DNA from: Gonatopus flavifemur
Lineage: Eukaryota; Arthropoda; Insecta; Hymenoptera; Dryinidae
Reading direction: 5' to 3'
NCBI GenBank assembly: GCA_018340375.1
Contig: JAFFJZ010000003.1
Coordinates: 26,350,001-26,414,000, forward strand
Length of the DNA stretch: 64,000 nucleotides
Below the pieces are notes generated by a model. It worked only from the letters and a program-made list of their open reading frames with translations. It was not told the DNA's origin and did no database searches. The translations under genes and the position numbers were made by a program. Position 1 is the first letter of the stretch. The number at the start of each line of letters is the position of its first letter. Of this stretch, positions 47,132 through 62,098 are shown piece after piece.

Positions 47132-48371
47132 TAACGGTACTGGAGGGAGATGTCGTCATTATACATGATGTCACGCACCCATGGCTTATTATTTATTATG
47201 AATTTTGATGACTTGTCACATTAGAAAAAAGGGTCAAAATTTGAAATGATGTAACTAGGTTTGTACTATTTTTTTTTCTAAAAATTAGAGCAACACTACC
47301 CGAGACTTTGAGCGAGATTATTAGCGAAATCTCGGCAAGGTATTAGATTGTTTAATAAACGAGACACTCGAAAGACAACGTGAGACTGTTGCGAGACTCT
47401 GAATTTCCGCGCGCGGTTCAAAATAGTTCGAAAATTTTAATTGAATAGTTGATACATCAGATTAGCTGCAATTATCAGAAGCTTTTCAGAGTAAGCAACG
47501 CATCCTTCACGTCATCCAGATATTTGAATGACCCAGTAAAAAACTTCGGTGACACCGATGATGATTTTCAATGATATCATGAAAACGATTCGTTCAGGAA
47601 TCACATTTCGACTTTTCTCATTATCGCGAAACGGGATTGGTTAGCTTGTACTCGAAAATGCGTCTTCGATCGATATCAAGAGAAACAGAGTATAAAGCGA
47701 ATGCTCCTAACTGCCCGAGGCTTTCTCGATTCCGACAGGTATACATGTATGTACATCCCGTTAACCTCAATCGGTAGTACGGAAAATGAGTCAATTACAT
47801 ACCACACTCCTTTGATCGAAACCATCACGCGAAATTAGCCTTCTGTATACTCCTATATGATCAGATACGAAGGTATTCTCAGATTCTGAAGAATGTCAAT
47901 GAGGATTTCGAGGAGGAAGGATAGCTTTCACAATTGAAATATTTGTTATCCGTTTGCAGAATTGATTAACGTTTATAATTCAAAAAACACATATTCTGCT
48001 GTACCATTATTCAGAGAGGTTTTTCTCTCATCTCACAATAAATCCACACCATCAACAATGATAATTTTTGAATGTCACATTTTCCAAGAACGCATTAATA
48101 CAGAATAAATGTTGTTCCTCGAATTTCTATAATGAACGTTGGGAATCAAATAAATTGGATGAGGTCGCGAGAGCTCGAAAGTGTTCACAAAATATCTCCA
48201 ACTTCGAGGGTTATCGGTAGCACAGTCTTTAAGGGTTGTTATAAAAGCGGAAGTGAGGAAAGTATATATTTCAGCGTCATAAAAAAAGGTACATGACAAA
48301 AAATATGTATCTCTATTTTTTCTCCGGAGGATGGAAAAATTCGAGGTTAGTTCTCATTACTTCCCCTATAC

Positions 48372-48403
<32 letters not shown>

Positions 48404-50974
48404 TACCAGGAAATATCGTCGAGTATTTGAGCAAAACACACCCCCTTTGCACGAATACACGTACGAATGTATGTACGTACGAATACAAGCGGCACTGTCT
48501 TGGACTTTTCTCATCTCATGCCCTTCGAACCTCGGGGGACAACTTATACGTTTCTTTCTACTGCCAGATAAGGAGACGTTGACCCGCCCACGAATAAAGT
48601 AACTATTTGTATAGCGTTTCACGTGCTCGTTTCTGACATAACTCATACGCATGTGTATGTAAAGTACCTTCATATGCGTTGTAAAAAAAAAGGAACGATT
48701 CAAATTGATGAACGAAGTAAAGGAATAAAAAAAACACGATTTCTTTGCCAGCAAGATAAATTGAAATTAGATTCTTCACTGACCCGTCATTATTCTTTTT
48801 TCCAATAATTCAATGTGATTTTTCGAGGGAAAATAGTTCTATACCGTCAATTAGGAAAGTTCTTCACAGAGGACGTCAAACTGTGAGGAAAAATGAATTA
48901 AACTTTTCGATATTAGAAAAATTGTATAATGTTGTGGCACAGTCTTTCATTCCAATTAGTGTAAGCGATTTTGATAGGGATTATGCGAAAATTGTATGTA
49001 ATGAAACATGTTCACTATCTCACAACCCAATCAAATAAACATTCCATATTATTTTAATTTCCATATCTCTTCTTCATTATCGTAGCAATAATTTTCAAGT
49101 GATGTCTCGTCAAATGGAAACTTCGATAATTATTACATCGAGGGCAGATAAATCCAACGCATTCCACGTTTGGGCACAACATAATTTATATACAAATATC
49201 TGATGTTGATCGGTCATTTCATTTCAAACGAATTATTCAAGCCCTCCTATAGATGTCACGAGATGAGATATGTTGTATTAAATAAGCAACTAAATAACTT
49301 CACTCTTCATTATCCTCACCAAGTGGATTGAAAAATTGATTCAATTTTATGTGATTGAAATCATACAAAACCAGAATTATCAAAAGAGAAGAAAAATCAA
49401 TTTCAATCAAAATCAGAACATTCTTACATGTTTCAATTATAATGTTCGTGTGTGTATATTGATTAATTCGATATATTCATTTCATCGTTTTTGTTTGCTC
49501 ATTATTTTTCATTAAATTCTTTGCATTCCCATCAAATTCATTAGCATACATTCAATTTTCATCAATCTGTGGATTTTCATTCCATACCGCTTCTACATAA
49601 ATTTTGCATTAACGTACATATTTTATACGTACATCGTAGATATTTCTCCCGAACATGTTTTGCACGTGTTAAAGATTGGAATTGAATTTTCTTTTTGATC
49701 CAACTTCCATATAAATTTTGAGTACCTCAAAATCTGTAATGTATATTGATTACAAAAACGCGTTATGGCTATTCGAGTTTGGTCATAAAATCTTATTTGT
49801 CAGAAAATATTTTCAATAATTGATAATCTAAATTAATAGGATTATGGTAAAAATGTTCATCGAGTTATATTTAATCGATCGACTCATCGTTCGAGTCCCC
49901 CAGTATAAATCCTCGGCGGAGCAACGATCGCATCTAAGAAAGTTTCAAATTTTCTGTTATTTTTTATCCCTACCACTCGATGAACATAAAATTTTCGATG
50001 CAGTACAAGCCCGGAGAGTCTCTCGGTGGAGAGAAATCCATAACAGACGGTTCCGAGGACTCCTAGAAGAGCCACGTTTATTTATATGGACCGCCGAAGA
50101 AGAAAGTCGTATGTATTTATACGATGTGCCGTTCCAGCTCGTTACACGTCTTAAAACATTGCTCTTTGAAAGCTCCTTACTCCGAGACCAACCGAGTTGT
50201 TTACCAACTCTTTTTCTGATCTGGCTATGGCGAGTTTCTTCTTCTTCTTTATCTTTATTTTCTCTCATTCTATCGCTAAAGCGGAAAGGGAGAAAGAGAG
50301 TTTTAATAAAATTAATTTACTGCTATTAGATCGTACGGCAGCCATATTGGAAAGAAAGACGTGAGAAAACAAGGAAATAGAAAAAAATAAAAATGGCAAG
50401 CTTGACAACTATTAATTGGTTTCAATTCAGTTGCAACTTCATTATTTGAAAATGGAATATAATTCATTCTTGTGGTGTTTCCAGTTACAAATTAATATTC
50501 CGTATCGTTCAATGGTGTTCAATCGATCTAAAGAATTGAAATGAAGATGAAAATTGTTTGGGAATAATAGTCGTCTAATTATGTCAAGTGAGAGAATTAG
50601 CAGGGTAAATTAAATGTTGTATCATTCGTAATAGATGCTGAGCAGAAATCATATGTTATTCATATATATTGTATGGAACGTTTTTTAGATGTAATATGAA
50701 CTATGACGAAAGATAATCATAACCATGTTTATCAATTGTTTTTGTGTTCAAGAATAAAAAAAAATTTATTATCCTTTATTTTGAAAAAGACGGAAACAAA
50801 ACAGATGAGAATTTTACAAGGACTTAAATGACTATATGGGGCGTGATAGATTTCGGGAGTGGGTACAAAATTTTAATTGATGCTATCAAAATATAGGAAT
50901 GAGTTATCTCTCAACGTTATCTCTCGTGAGAACCCGTACAGCATCTCTATCAATGGAGTACATCGCACATAGGG
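47132..50974. other. Gene-poor stretch with GA microsatellite
   Basis: A GA/CAGA microsatellite lies at 48372-48404. The longest open frame, 49844-50329 (161 codons, plus), begins in AT-rich sequence, has no recognisable domain and ends in a low-complexity Ser/Leu stretch. A real exon is possible but unsupported. Confidence 0.35.
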
Positions 50975-51600
50975 AAATTTGTATCCGTTCATGGACAAAA
51001 ATCAACCTACAACTCAATTCTCATCCGATTTTAATTAATTTTCTTCCTAAATATTCGGAAGTTCTACGACTATGTGTTCACTGCGGCATTTTTGTTTGCC
51101 ATAAGTGAATATTCATTTAATTCGATGAAAACTTGATAAAATCTCAATAAAAAAACATCGGATCCATCAAACATTACTCGATACCAATGAAAATTCTTGA
51201 TTTTTCAACATAATTAAGACCTATATGAGTTATTCACGATTTCCTTGAGTCTTTTCTGTTATAAATAATCAATTTCCTATGCAAATCCGTTTATTTCATT
51301 CACATTTCGAGGGAGTAATGTTTATATTCAAAATATTTTTTCTGGATCTTCATCACCAGTTCCGTAATCTCATGTGGGAAAATATGTTTCATAATGTGAA
51401 ACAAAGGAAAAATGTTTATTGTTAGAGAATTGATCCACTGATTGATCAAGTTTTCTTCTTCGACTTTTATTGAAATTACAAAAATGCTGCAGTCATATGT
51501 TGAAATGGAACTCTCTCTGAGTATTTTGGAAAGAAATTCATCAGCATCGGATGAAAATTAAAGCGTAGGCTGATTTTTGTCCATAAATGCACTGAAAATT
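50975..51600. repeat. Second copy of the palindromic dispersed element (inverted relative to 35205-35800)
   Basis: Shares with the first copy GGACAAAAATC at the outer end, CTCAATTCTCATCCGATTTTA, CTAAATATTCGGAAGTTCTAC, TTGATTTTTCAACAT and the central AAGGAAAAATGTTTATT/AATAAACACTTTTCC. Its own two ends are again inverted repeats of one another (TTTTTGTCCATAAATGCACT near 51570-51595). Confidence 0.7.
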
Positions 51601-54600
51601 CCACACAGTGCGTCGCCTCTGCGTAGAATTCGAAGCGAAAATCCATGGACAACGTAAATTGGAGGAGGGACGGTAGTTCGATGCTGGAACAAAGCAGACA
51701 TGTCGGGAAATGATTCGAGACCGGACTTTTTCAGGTTGCGTCTGAATCAAGCCGCCGTTTCACATCATCCACGAGTTGTCTTTCTGAGTTTTACGGTCTT
51801 CTGTGCGAGAAGATGCTCTATATTTTTGGAACTAAGGAGCTATACTATGAAGAGCTGGTGTGAAATTATCAAATGAGTATTCATATAAACCCCATTTTGT
51901 GTTTCATTCATAAGGAATCAATCGAATATTCGTTCGAATTAACAAAGTTTGACTTATCACTTCAAGAAGGTATTCAACTCTAAAGAATACGTAATATCGA
52001 AACAATCTACAAGCTCTAAACAAGTCTCCGAATGTGGATCATTCAAAATATTTGTGGGAATTCATCCATGAAATATCTATCTCCGTTTCAACAGTTGACC
52101 AAAACAGTTTTTCTACATAATACGTCAATCGCAACGCGAATTGAATCAAATTTGGGTGATGGATTCTCCAGACCGGAATCCTATCCATCATAGTGAGTGA
52201 TCAGTGCTTACGGATTCCACTCTGAATGTCACTATACGTTTGTAACAAACGCATTCCGGTAACAATGGCCGTTAACAATCATTTGTTTCTCATCTTTTGT
52301 ATTATTGTTGTCACCGCAACAACGTCATTTTTCTTCCCCGTCAAATTATGAAATATATAACCTTTTGGCAAGATAGAGCGTTCCGACACGAGCGCCTATC
52401 CTATCACGAAACAAAACGATATTCTGTATCGAAATCATATCGATCATTGAGAATGATCGTTGAAAGCCGAATTGGCATTGTTCTATTTCTGTTTCTCTCC
52501 CTACCAGCCTCCTCTTGCGGTGGGCGTTAACAAAAGCCGCTTCGACTCATGAATGGACAAATGTTGTTGGCGACTGTTCCTATCGATGAGCTTCCATCTA
52601 CGGTTACAAACGCGAAAATCGTGATTCTTTCTGTTTCCGGTACAGCGTTTTTTTCGTTCCCCAACGAATGGATGCTCTACGGATACGTGGGAAATCCGAC
52701 GTGTTTCACGACTTCCTCTCGTTTGACAATATAAAATATCCGTAAATCGACCATCGTGTGTCCATTGTGCGGTATCAGGGCTTTTGATTTTGTTATTTTT
52801 ATGCTGCGTATTTTTCTTTTTTCGAGACATTCAAGTCCATACATATTATCGCTTTGTGATGAAATCCCGATGAAAATACGCGTTCAAATTGATTTTTCTT
52901 AAACTCATTTCCCTAATCCAAGTATCTTCGTTTGATGTGTCGGCTCACAGATTTGTTCCTCGATCAATATTTCTCGTTTTTCGGTACGAGTGTGTCGGAG
53001 GATGTTATTAAGTGATGAATCCTGCATTCCGTTTGACGATCCAGATCGATCGAAGCGTTAGAATTCCACCACAAACTTATCCAAACTTTTATGATTCCAC
53101 TCGGTGGAGATAGAGTCTGAAAAAAATGCTTTTGTTTTCAGAAGAAAAGTAGGAAATAAAAAGTCGAGAGTTGAAGAGAAAAAGAGGAAGAAAAAGGAAG
53201 GAAAGGAGGACATCCCATCAAAGATTTTCTGAAGCTTGCGACACGTACGAGAAATAAAGCAAAAGCGATGGCAATAAAAACCATCTTCAAGAGTTCCTCG
53301 CAAAAACCTGCCAAATAAATACATCAGCCTTTATCGTCCTACATTGTGACGAAATCTTTTCGGATCTTTTCCACACTCTTCAGTTCATACGAAAACGGGA
53401 AAGTAACGATTATTAAAATCGATCTTTAAGAACTTCTTCCACCGAGACTGAAACATCAGATGTAAACTTGATCGTATATACTTTTCGCTTTGGTTCTACT
53501 TCCGAGTAATAACACACCCTTGAGAAAATGATAACGAATCTAAAGGGAAATAAAATCAGTCTATCGTCAAATACAATATCCAAAACGAAACGGTATGCGG
53601 TGAAACAAAGTACGAGCGTTGGGTACGTATCTGGTGAATATGGTGATCGAAGAATGCCATTGATACGATCTAAAATGTGATTCTTTCACTCAGCGTGAAG
53701 ACTGACTGACTTTAAAGACAGATTCAAAGGAACATTTGGAAAACGACGCGAATAATATGATAATACCTATGATGAATCCGCCCATTATCAGAGTCTATCC
53801 AGCATTTATGGCGGAAGAAGAAACTCATTCCGTGCATGCACTGAAAATGTTATCGTAATAAATATTTATACATTATAAAGTGAAGTCATAAAGGGCTCTC
53901 TCTCTCTTTCCTCGTTCAAGTTTTATACGTAGCTGTAATAATAGTGTCGGTACGTAAATCATGCGAAGAGGTCCGCGCACGTCTCGTATTAACGTGCGAT
54001 TACAACAATAGTTCCATCCGACGAGTTACTCTTATCGTTCCAATGGGCTTTTATTCTTGTATGAAACGTGTCTTTCGTAATAACAACTTTTATAGCTAAA
54101 AGTTCCTCCTCCGGCAAACTTTCTGGAAAGCGTTTGAACGGTTTCCTGCACGCACGTACACACGAACACGTACAAAGATATATATATATATATACATTCA
54201 CAAAAATCTATGTACATACGCCGACAAATATTGAAAAGAAAGTAGAGTTTCACGCCTTTCATCCTTGGATTACATGGCTTTTCGTGAACGTAAACCCATG
54301 AACCCCCTCGACCATGTCACTGAACTGATCATCTTCTCTATAGATTCCCCAGAACCAATAGTTCTTTCCCTCGGCATTGCCAATTCCTACTACTAGCTTT
54401 TCCACAGAGACATTTCAATGCGACCGCATAAAATTCAACCGACCAAATGGCTTTGACGCTTTCAATCCGTCGTCTCTCTTTTTGGGGGAGGAAAGAAGAA
54501 AGATTCCTGAAAGATATCTCAAAGAATTTTTTTCATCCAGTATGGTGATTGAGAAAGCGTTTGAATGGAGGAATGCAAACCAATTCATTGTCCTCCTCTC

Positions 54601-57600
54601 TTTCTACCTTTTCCAAGTGATTTTGAGATTTGTGAAACTGATTTCGTGATCTAATTCAAAATCACAAATATTGCGAACAAATTGAATTTTTGAGAACCAA
54701 AAGTCTCTCCAATCATCAACAAAGTACACTTAGGCATGTTAGAAAAAAAATTGTAGAATGATTGTAATTGTTTATACAATTCTGAGACTTGGTGTGAATT
54801 TGTTTCATACGTATATTATATGGAAAGAACTCATTGATAGGTTTCGGTGTTCATGGAATGCTTTTCGAGCAAACACGATTGCTAATAGGTCGACAGCAGT
54901 TTAGACCTCAGCCAGAATTATTGACGTATCACTGGACCATAAATATGTTTGTAATTTGCATTTGCGGAGTTTGCATGTTTTTGTACAAATTCGAAACTCG
55001 ACGATAACTTGTTATGTTAATCGACGATGAAATCTAAATTGAAAATAGCGGAAAATCGATATATGAGTTCAGTTGATTCCACATTCATTCGCGATGGATG
55101 AAAAATCAGTTGAACGTGTGTCCACAAAAATTTGTTTTCCAACTCGATTCAATCAATGTATCCACGGAACAAAGGATTAGTTGAAATAACTATTCAACTT
55201 GAAAGCGCATTATTCATTAAGTAATGGTCATTCTAACGAAAAAAATGGGTCCACATGCGCTTGCAAGTTAAATAGTAAATTTCGACTAATCTTTTTCCTG
55301 TGTTTTTCTTGAATCAACTTGATGATACTAGATTGCTTGCCAATTTCATCAGAGATTTCAAATTCGTTCGCACACAATGTAATCTCATAATTGCGTTGTA
55401 AATAGTATCAAACAGATTGTGACGTAATCTCCTTTAAAGACAAAAACAAAAATCTAATCCACTAACCCAAGTAGTTCCTGTAGGGAAGTGTTTCTCACTT
55501 CAACTCAATTCCAAGATGGTTCAAAGCATTAAATATTCTTAGAAGCGCATCAAGATTTAGGGACAAATTGAATTCTACTTGTCAATTAAGTGGCCCCGGT
55601 GTTGGCATGATGAAATTAATAGAGAAGCTCCAGTGAACGCAACAGTGTACAAGAACCGAAGGACATTATGATAGATTGTATCAACAGAACTCAAAACAAC
55701 ATGAACCAAACGTGATTCAATTTTCGAAAGAAGTAATATAATTCCTCGTGAAACAAAAAAAAATCGTATTCTTGTGTCTGAAATGAATGAAGATTCAATT
55801 GAAGGCTCGATGTTGTCGATAAATCGACCCCAGAATAAATGATATGAGCTCCGAATTGTTTCCTTTTTTCTCATCTTTTCTTCACCACCACCAGCGCTGT
55901 CTTAGGAATAAAAGACGATTGGTGAGGCAAAAAATGTATTCTCTGTGCTTTTTTTTATCGTTTGTTCACGAACGTGTGTTGTTCAGACAGACAGGCGCCA
56001 AAGGTATCTTTGATGTCAGTCGATTCTGAAATCGTAAATCTCCAAGATTTTATTTATCTCATACAATATATACAATGATTGGTTTAGAATTCATTGAGAC
56101 ATCAAAAGCAGCTGTGCTGTTCTTTTCACTCGGATTCTAGCTTTCATATGGAAATTTGTACGAATTTCTCCCTCTGACTCTCGAGTAAGTAATCATTTTC
56201 AATACAATAAGAATTTATATTTCAGAGTTTTGTTCTTCTTCGCAGGCTGACACTTGATATATATACGTGAATGTTTATATACATGAAGATGCATTCAAGT
56301 TTTATGTATATATCTTGATAGGACGAAGAGAAGCTTACACTCTGGGTGAAACAGGTAAGATTAGTGGAAAGAAGAGACTTTGGGTTAACCCTCGAATTTA
56401 GTACTGAAGAGGATCCCTTACACACTTTTGTAACATTGTACGTGTACTAAAGTTTACACGTATACGCTTTACACGAACGATTGTCTTCCATGAGAAGAGT
56501 TGCACAAACACTTGCACGAACTGGGAAGAAGGGTTGGTCTGACTTGTTATATATGGTTAGTGGGTTATAGGTGAACTAGTCGCCTGTTGAATATATTGCA
56601 CAATGTGTGTGGGTGCGTTGAATTTCAGGGAACGAATGGGGTGAGGTAACGGTAATTTGAGATGCTCTGAGTCTAAATACGAAAACAAAAGTGAAACGAG
56701 ATGATAGGGTATCTAAAGAAAAAGAAATATAACGTTACGTTATCTTGGTGAAATAAAGGTGCGAGAATGAATCCTGTGAAATATCATTTTCTCACGAAAG
56801 GAGGATATTATGCCTTTACAAATATCACACCAAATGAAACTTGAAAACACAATCTTGGAAAATTAAAAGTCTCGTAATAAGACCAAGTTTGTATGAAAAA
56901 TCAATTTTCTGGATTATTGGAGGAAAATGAGATTCTATAAAGGTTTTGTACGCTGGTTTGTTTGATATTCCATCACGTTAATTTGATATTTGCCTTTGTA
57001 ACAGGGTGCATACGTATATGCATTCGGAATATTCGGAATCGTAGATATTTCCTTCAAAAATATACAGAATGAGAAGTGTACATGTATACGTGGATATTGT
57101 ATATGAAATACTTATACCATATGAGCAAGCAAATAGGGATTTCAAGATTTGATGACGTGAAGTGGAAGAATGATTCCTGGTAAGTGACACATATAAACAT
57201 CTGTTGGGTATAACTACCAGGAATGATACCCTAGCGTGTAAACACTGACATTGGCCCGATACCGCGCCGGCATCCCGATCACGACCCGATCGGGCCAGTA
57301 TCTACGAAATATGCATATATAAGTAAGATTCAATTAATAATCAACCGGAAGCGTTCATATGAATTCATTTCATGGCTTTCTTTTAACTCCTCAACATCGA
57401 GAAACTCGGTAGAATTTTGTATCCGTCTGACGTTCTTTTACTGGAAATTTCAAGGAAAGAAGCCGACGGAATATGGTATCTTCAACGATGCTTGAGATGC
57501 GAATTTTGAGCATTGGTGACTTGAAAGCTGAACTGAATACAGCGCACAATGGACAGTTGTGAGCATCAAAGCGTAAAAGTAACAAACAATATAAAAGGAA

Positions 57601-60395
57601 AGAGAGAGGAAAAATCGAAAGAACATGACGAGATGTATATCTTAGAAAACGTGATTGTGGGTCAAAAACTGGAACAAGGATTTGGGAGGTTGCGAGGATG
57701 GGTGTTGAAACGAGAGTAATGGAATTGTACCTCGGCCACGACGTGTGCTATTCTTCGCAAACATTTGCGACTATCCAGCTAAGTGTGGATGTTGGTTGCT
57801 ACATGTGTCTGTATTCGTACAGTTCTATGTTTGTTATGTACATGAAAAGAGTACGAAAACGTGTAGTATCGATCAATTTCCGACTGACAGATAGAGCGAA
57901 ATTCTTGGTTCGATATTCCTCGCGTCGTGAAATTCATACCCTTTTTTCTTCTTCTCGCGCGTTTCAACCACCAAGACACATTCCTTTGAAATCAATGTGA
58001 AAAATCGACAGAATTCTAGTAGTATTTGGGTTGCACGTATGCGAGATAATACCACATTGTCTCACCACCAAGGCAAATGATTTTCTCGTAGGGAAAAGAG
58101 CTGATGGAATTTTTCTCGGGTGTAATAATTCTTTTCTCATTCCCTGCGGAAGCGTTTGTGCAACGACGAATGGCCCTATAATAATGATAATAATAATAAT
58201 AATGTCAAAGGTAACCGTATTGATTACGTTCAATCGAATGGCAATTCGTCAGTGTTTCATCGCATTCAGATTGGATTATGATTTGAACGTAATGAAGGGA
58301 AACTCTAATTAAACTCCCCCCCACTGTTCACACTCCAAGATGGATGTTCAAACGTTATTACATACAGGGAATTTCCAACAATCCGATAACCTCTCCCTCC
58401 CTTCTACTTTTCTGTGAAATTCACAACACGAGGAGATGATCATCGAGTATCCTACCACTCCTACAAATCATTTCGTGGTAATCTTGTTATTGGTTCAATC
58501 ACATGGTGGCAAATAATCAAACGAATATCAAATGTTTCGAAACTTATCCAAAAATTATATCCCGAAATTAAAATTTTGGAAACGAATGAATAACCAATAG
58601 TTAACTGACGCGACAATCGCGCAATGATAATCAAGGAGAAGAAAAATTGAAATTTTCCCCATGAATGATCAATGAGAAGCGTATTCAAATTTTCGGAGAC
58701 ACGGTTTCCTTTCCGATTGTGTTTTATATGAGAATAGACTTCATCTCAAATTTGGAGCATGTGGCACACAATAGCAACTATTCACGTGCATAATAAAGGC
58801 ATGAATGTGGAATTCAAAGAGACATGAACTACCTCTGTATCTTACAGTATCAAGACACAATTTGTTCGAGCGTGAACCTTGTCTTTGAACAATAAGTCGT
58901 TACTCCGCGACAGTCCAAATATCTCTCTGCAATTCTTGAACAAATTATATCTTGTCGCAGTGCGTATTTTCTTCTCTATGTTCTTTTTACGTTGCGTTAT
59001 TCCAAGGTGGAATTTCATTAAATATAAAGTCTTGTTATCGCTCACGAACACATATCTTTTACTAAGATACGGCAAGGTAATGTGATACCTTAATGTAACA
59101 ATTATTGTTTATTATTCTTGAATTATTCGAAAACTGGAAATTATTGAACTCGTTCAATGAGATGAGGATTAAGAAGAAGGTACTTCATATTTCAAGTTGA
59201 ATACAGAGATTATGGTATATTTTGAAGGAATAATAACTTGAGCTCGTATAAAGTACGGTTTAAGCTTTGTATTCGATATTCTTCGTATGATCCAATAATT
59301 TTGCATGGAATATGAAGGTGAGTAGCTGGAGTTGAAAAGTTCTATTTCGAGGGAAAGAATTATCTCCAAGTTTCTAATCAAATTTCAAACAAATATGATC
59401 GAATTACAATATTTTCTACTTTTAATTACAGTTACAGTTCGATCAATTATGAAAATTGAAGATAATTTTTCATTTAGTTTCGGAATTCAATGATAAATTG
59501 TATTTATTGTATACATCCCACATTTATTCGCTTCATCTCACATGTTCGTCCTATGTTATTTTTTCTGTGTGATTAGCGTGCCGTTACCCAAAGCGATACA
59601 TCAAGATCATATCTCCATTCCTGAAACCCTATGATTTCAGTTCCCTACAGATTACATCCTTAACGCTAAGCCATACTAATTATTTACATTACAGAGATAA
59701 TTACGATATATCAAAAGATAAGATGATCAAATTTCTCTTCTTCTCTGTATTGGATTATTAAAATTTCATGGATGTCACAAAAGCTTTCTCTGAACAACCA
59801 AATCGAAGAAAAAATTGATTAGAATTCAAATCACGTATGAATTATATTTCATTCACACTTGTGTGGGGTGATAACATTGAATTGGAAAGTTAATATCTAC
59901 GAAAGGAAATTCAGTACTCGGAAAACGCATGGACTTTCAAGAGGTTTTTTTTCCAATTGATTCAGTTCGAAACTCTTACACTCAATTTATAATGAAAATT
60001 TCATCGAGAATTGATATGCAATAAGGATTATTATTTTTTCCCGTGAGTTCTCAACGTGAGCGACTACTTTATATCTGAAAACTAATCTCTGATTCACGCG
60101 TGGAGCTTATTCACCAGAAAGGAAAATAAATGGATAGATTATTATTCGATGTATCGCGGATACAGTACGTTGAATTTTCTTATAACATAAATCCCATCGA
60201 TCTTTCAATACTCTTGAATTGTTGAATGAGGACCGCGGCGTGGATTATGCTTTTAAAACGATGGAAGAGGGAATAGATTGATGAAAGTATTATTGCATTG
60301 TGCATATTTAATGAGATTTTCAATAGTCAAGAAGTAGAATGAGTGAAATCATGAGTGTAATTGTAAGCGGGATAGAAAAGAATACTCTGAATCTC
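51601..60395. other. Gene-poor AT-rich stretch with microsatellites
   Basis: TA repeat at 54178-54194 and AAT repeat at 58169-58203. A 60-bp GC-rich island at 57240-57303 contains TGGCCCGAT and its inverse ATCGGGCCA. Open frames up to 109 codons on both strands (for example 52501-52830 minus) show no recognisable domain. This could be intergenic or a long intron. No splice-flanked conserved exon was identified. Confidence 0.35.
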
Positions 60396-60718
60396 TGAAT
60401 TTTCATGAAAATTTCGTGCTTGAGAGAAATTCAGTGAGATTCAGAAAGATTCACGGGAATTTGAAGAAATTCAGAAAAATTCAGAGAAATTAAAAAAGTG
60501 TGTGTTGAACTTTTCAAATGGATTCAGGAGACTTCAAAGGAAAGGTAACTGAGTGAAAGTTTTTATCAAAAATCTCAGGACAATCCAGGGAATTTCAGAG
60601 AGAGTCAGAGAAAATCAGCGACAGGTGAATTGGAAAAATTGCCCCTTCAAGTTTTCAGAAGAATCCAGAAGAATTCAGGAAGATTCAGGGAAATTCCGAA
60701 AAATTTGGGAAGGAGCAA

Positions 60719-61193
60719 AGAAGCCATCCATAAACTACGTGTCCCTGTTTTTGCAACTTTTTGACCCCCCCCCGCCCCCAATGTAGCTCTACCGTGGATT
60801 TTCTTTGAACGCCCCTATACGTGGGAACGTAGTTTTTCACGTTCAACTAAATTAATTTCAATCAAATGAATTTTTATTCAAATATGACCCTAATAAAATT
60901 GAAATTACTGAAATGAAAGATTTATTTTACTGAAATAAAATTTCTCTCGTTTCAAATGAAATTTACTTGAATGAAGAAGAATCTTATTTGATTCAATCAA
61001 ATATATATTTGGGTTATATCCAAATGGATCATTTTTCTGGAATTTATATAGAATTTTCTTCCAAGTGCAACATAAATAAAAAACCACGTAGCTTGGAACC
61101 GAACCCCCCCCCCCTCCCTCATGTAGCCTAACGTGGCATTTCATCTTACCCCTCCCTCCCCCTATATTGGCGACGTAGTTTATGGATGACCCC
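60719..61193. mobile_element. MITE with CATCCATAAACTACGT ends, inside the 10-bp array
   Basis: Left GCCATCCATAAACTACGTG and right, reverse-complemented, GGGTCATCCATAAACTACGT. C-rich runs (CCCCCCCCCGCCCCC type) lie inside both ends. Length about 475 bp. Structure and end sequence resemble 29145-29577. Confidence 0.85.
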
Positions 61194-61267
61194 AAATTGA
61201 GGGAAAATTTCTAGTTCAAGATTTCAGAGACATCCATCCAGGGAAAGAAAGATAGAGATTCAGGGAA

Positions 61268-61438
61268 CACTCTGAAAACAAGACTTTGAATTTCACACAT
61301 TTTGATGCCCCTGTTTTCAATGCACATGGAGTGATTGATTTTCTCAATGCATTGAGAGAAATGCAAGACAATGACTCCGAGTGCATTGAAAAGAGGGACA
61401 TCAAAACGTGTGAAATTCAGACTCTTGTTTTTACAGTG
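61268..61438. mobile_element. Foldback MITE with CACTSTRAAAACAAGA ends
   Basis: Left CACTCTGAAAACAAGACTTT and right, reverse-complemented, CACTGTAAAAACAAGAGTCT. Arms of about 85 bp pass through GAATTTCACACATTTTGATG and TTTTCAATGCAC and meet at CTCAATGCATTGAG. 171 bp, inserted in the 10-bp array. Confidence 0.9.
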
Positions 61439-61734
61439 AATTGAAAACAATTTCAGAAAATTCTGGAGGAATTCTGAAGGTTTCAGAGATATTTGGAGGA
61501 ATCCAAAGATAGATCATGCGGGGACAAATATACGTTGAATTCTTCAGGGAAATCCAAGTGAATTCAGAAACATTAAGGGACATTTAGAAAAATTCAGGGA
61601 GAAGTAAATAAAGAAAAATTTTCGGCCCATAATTTAAGAAGGAATTAAGGACTCTAGAAGGGACAATTCTAGGTGTATCTTCAACGCAAAATTGAGCTCC
61701 AGTACTCCTTCAAATGTCTCGCTTGCGCCGAAAC

Positions 61735-62065
61735 CCCGGGGAAAAAAGATTAGATCTAATGAGATTTGTGTAGATCTTATCGAATCTAAATTTTGGCAAA
61801 ACTCTTTGCAAATCTGTTCATATTTACTCACATCTAAACATGTCAACTCAGGCAACAATCTTTGGAGTTTTCTGATATCTACTCACTCCCAAAGATTCCA
61901 CTTTTGCAAGGAATCCAAAAAAATATAGAAAAATTCAAAAAGATTCCTGAAGATCTCTGTTGATCTCCGTAGATCTTTTTTTATCAAAATTTAGATCTAA
62001 AGAGATCTACATATATCTCAAAAAATCTACCTAGATCTCAGTAGATCTAATCTTTTTTTCTCGGG
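61735..62065. mobile_element. Foldback element rich in AGATCT words
   Basis: Left CCCGGGGAAAAAAGATTAGA and right, reverse-complemented, CCCGAGAAAAAAAGATTAGA, both followed by TCTA and repeated GAGATCT/GTAGATCT words and AATCTAAATTTTG. 331 bp, non-coding. Confidence 0.85.
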
Positions 62066-62098
62066 ATAAGAGTTAGGATGTTGTCTAGCAGGGAAGAA

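Noticed and set aside
49844..50329. 161-codon plus-strand open frame, the longest outside the repeat gene and transposons
   Set aside because: No recognisable domain, low-complexity end, AT-rich start context and overlapping antisense frames. Length alone is weak evidence in 64 kb.
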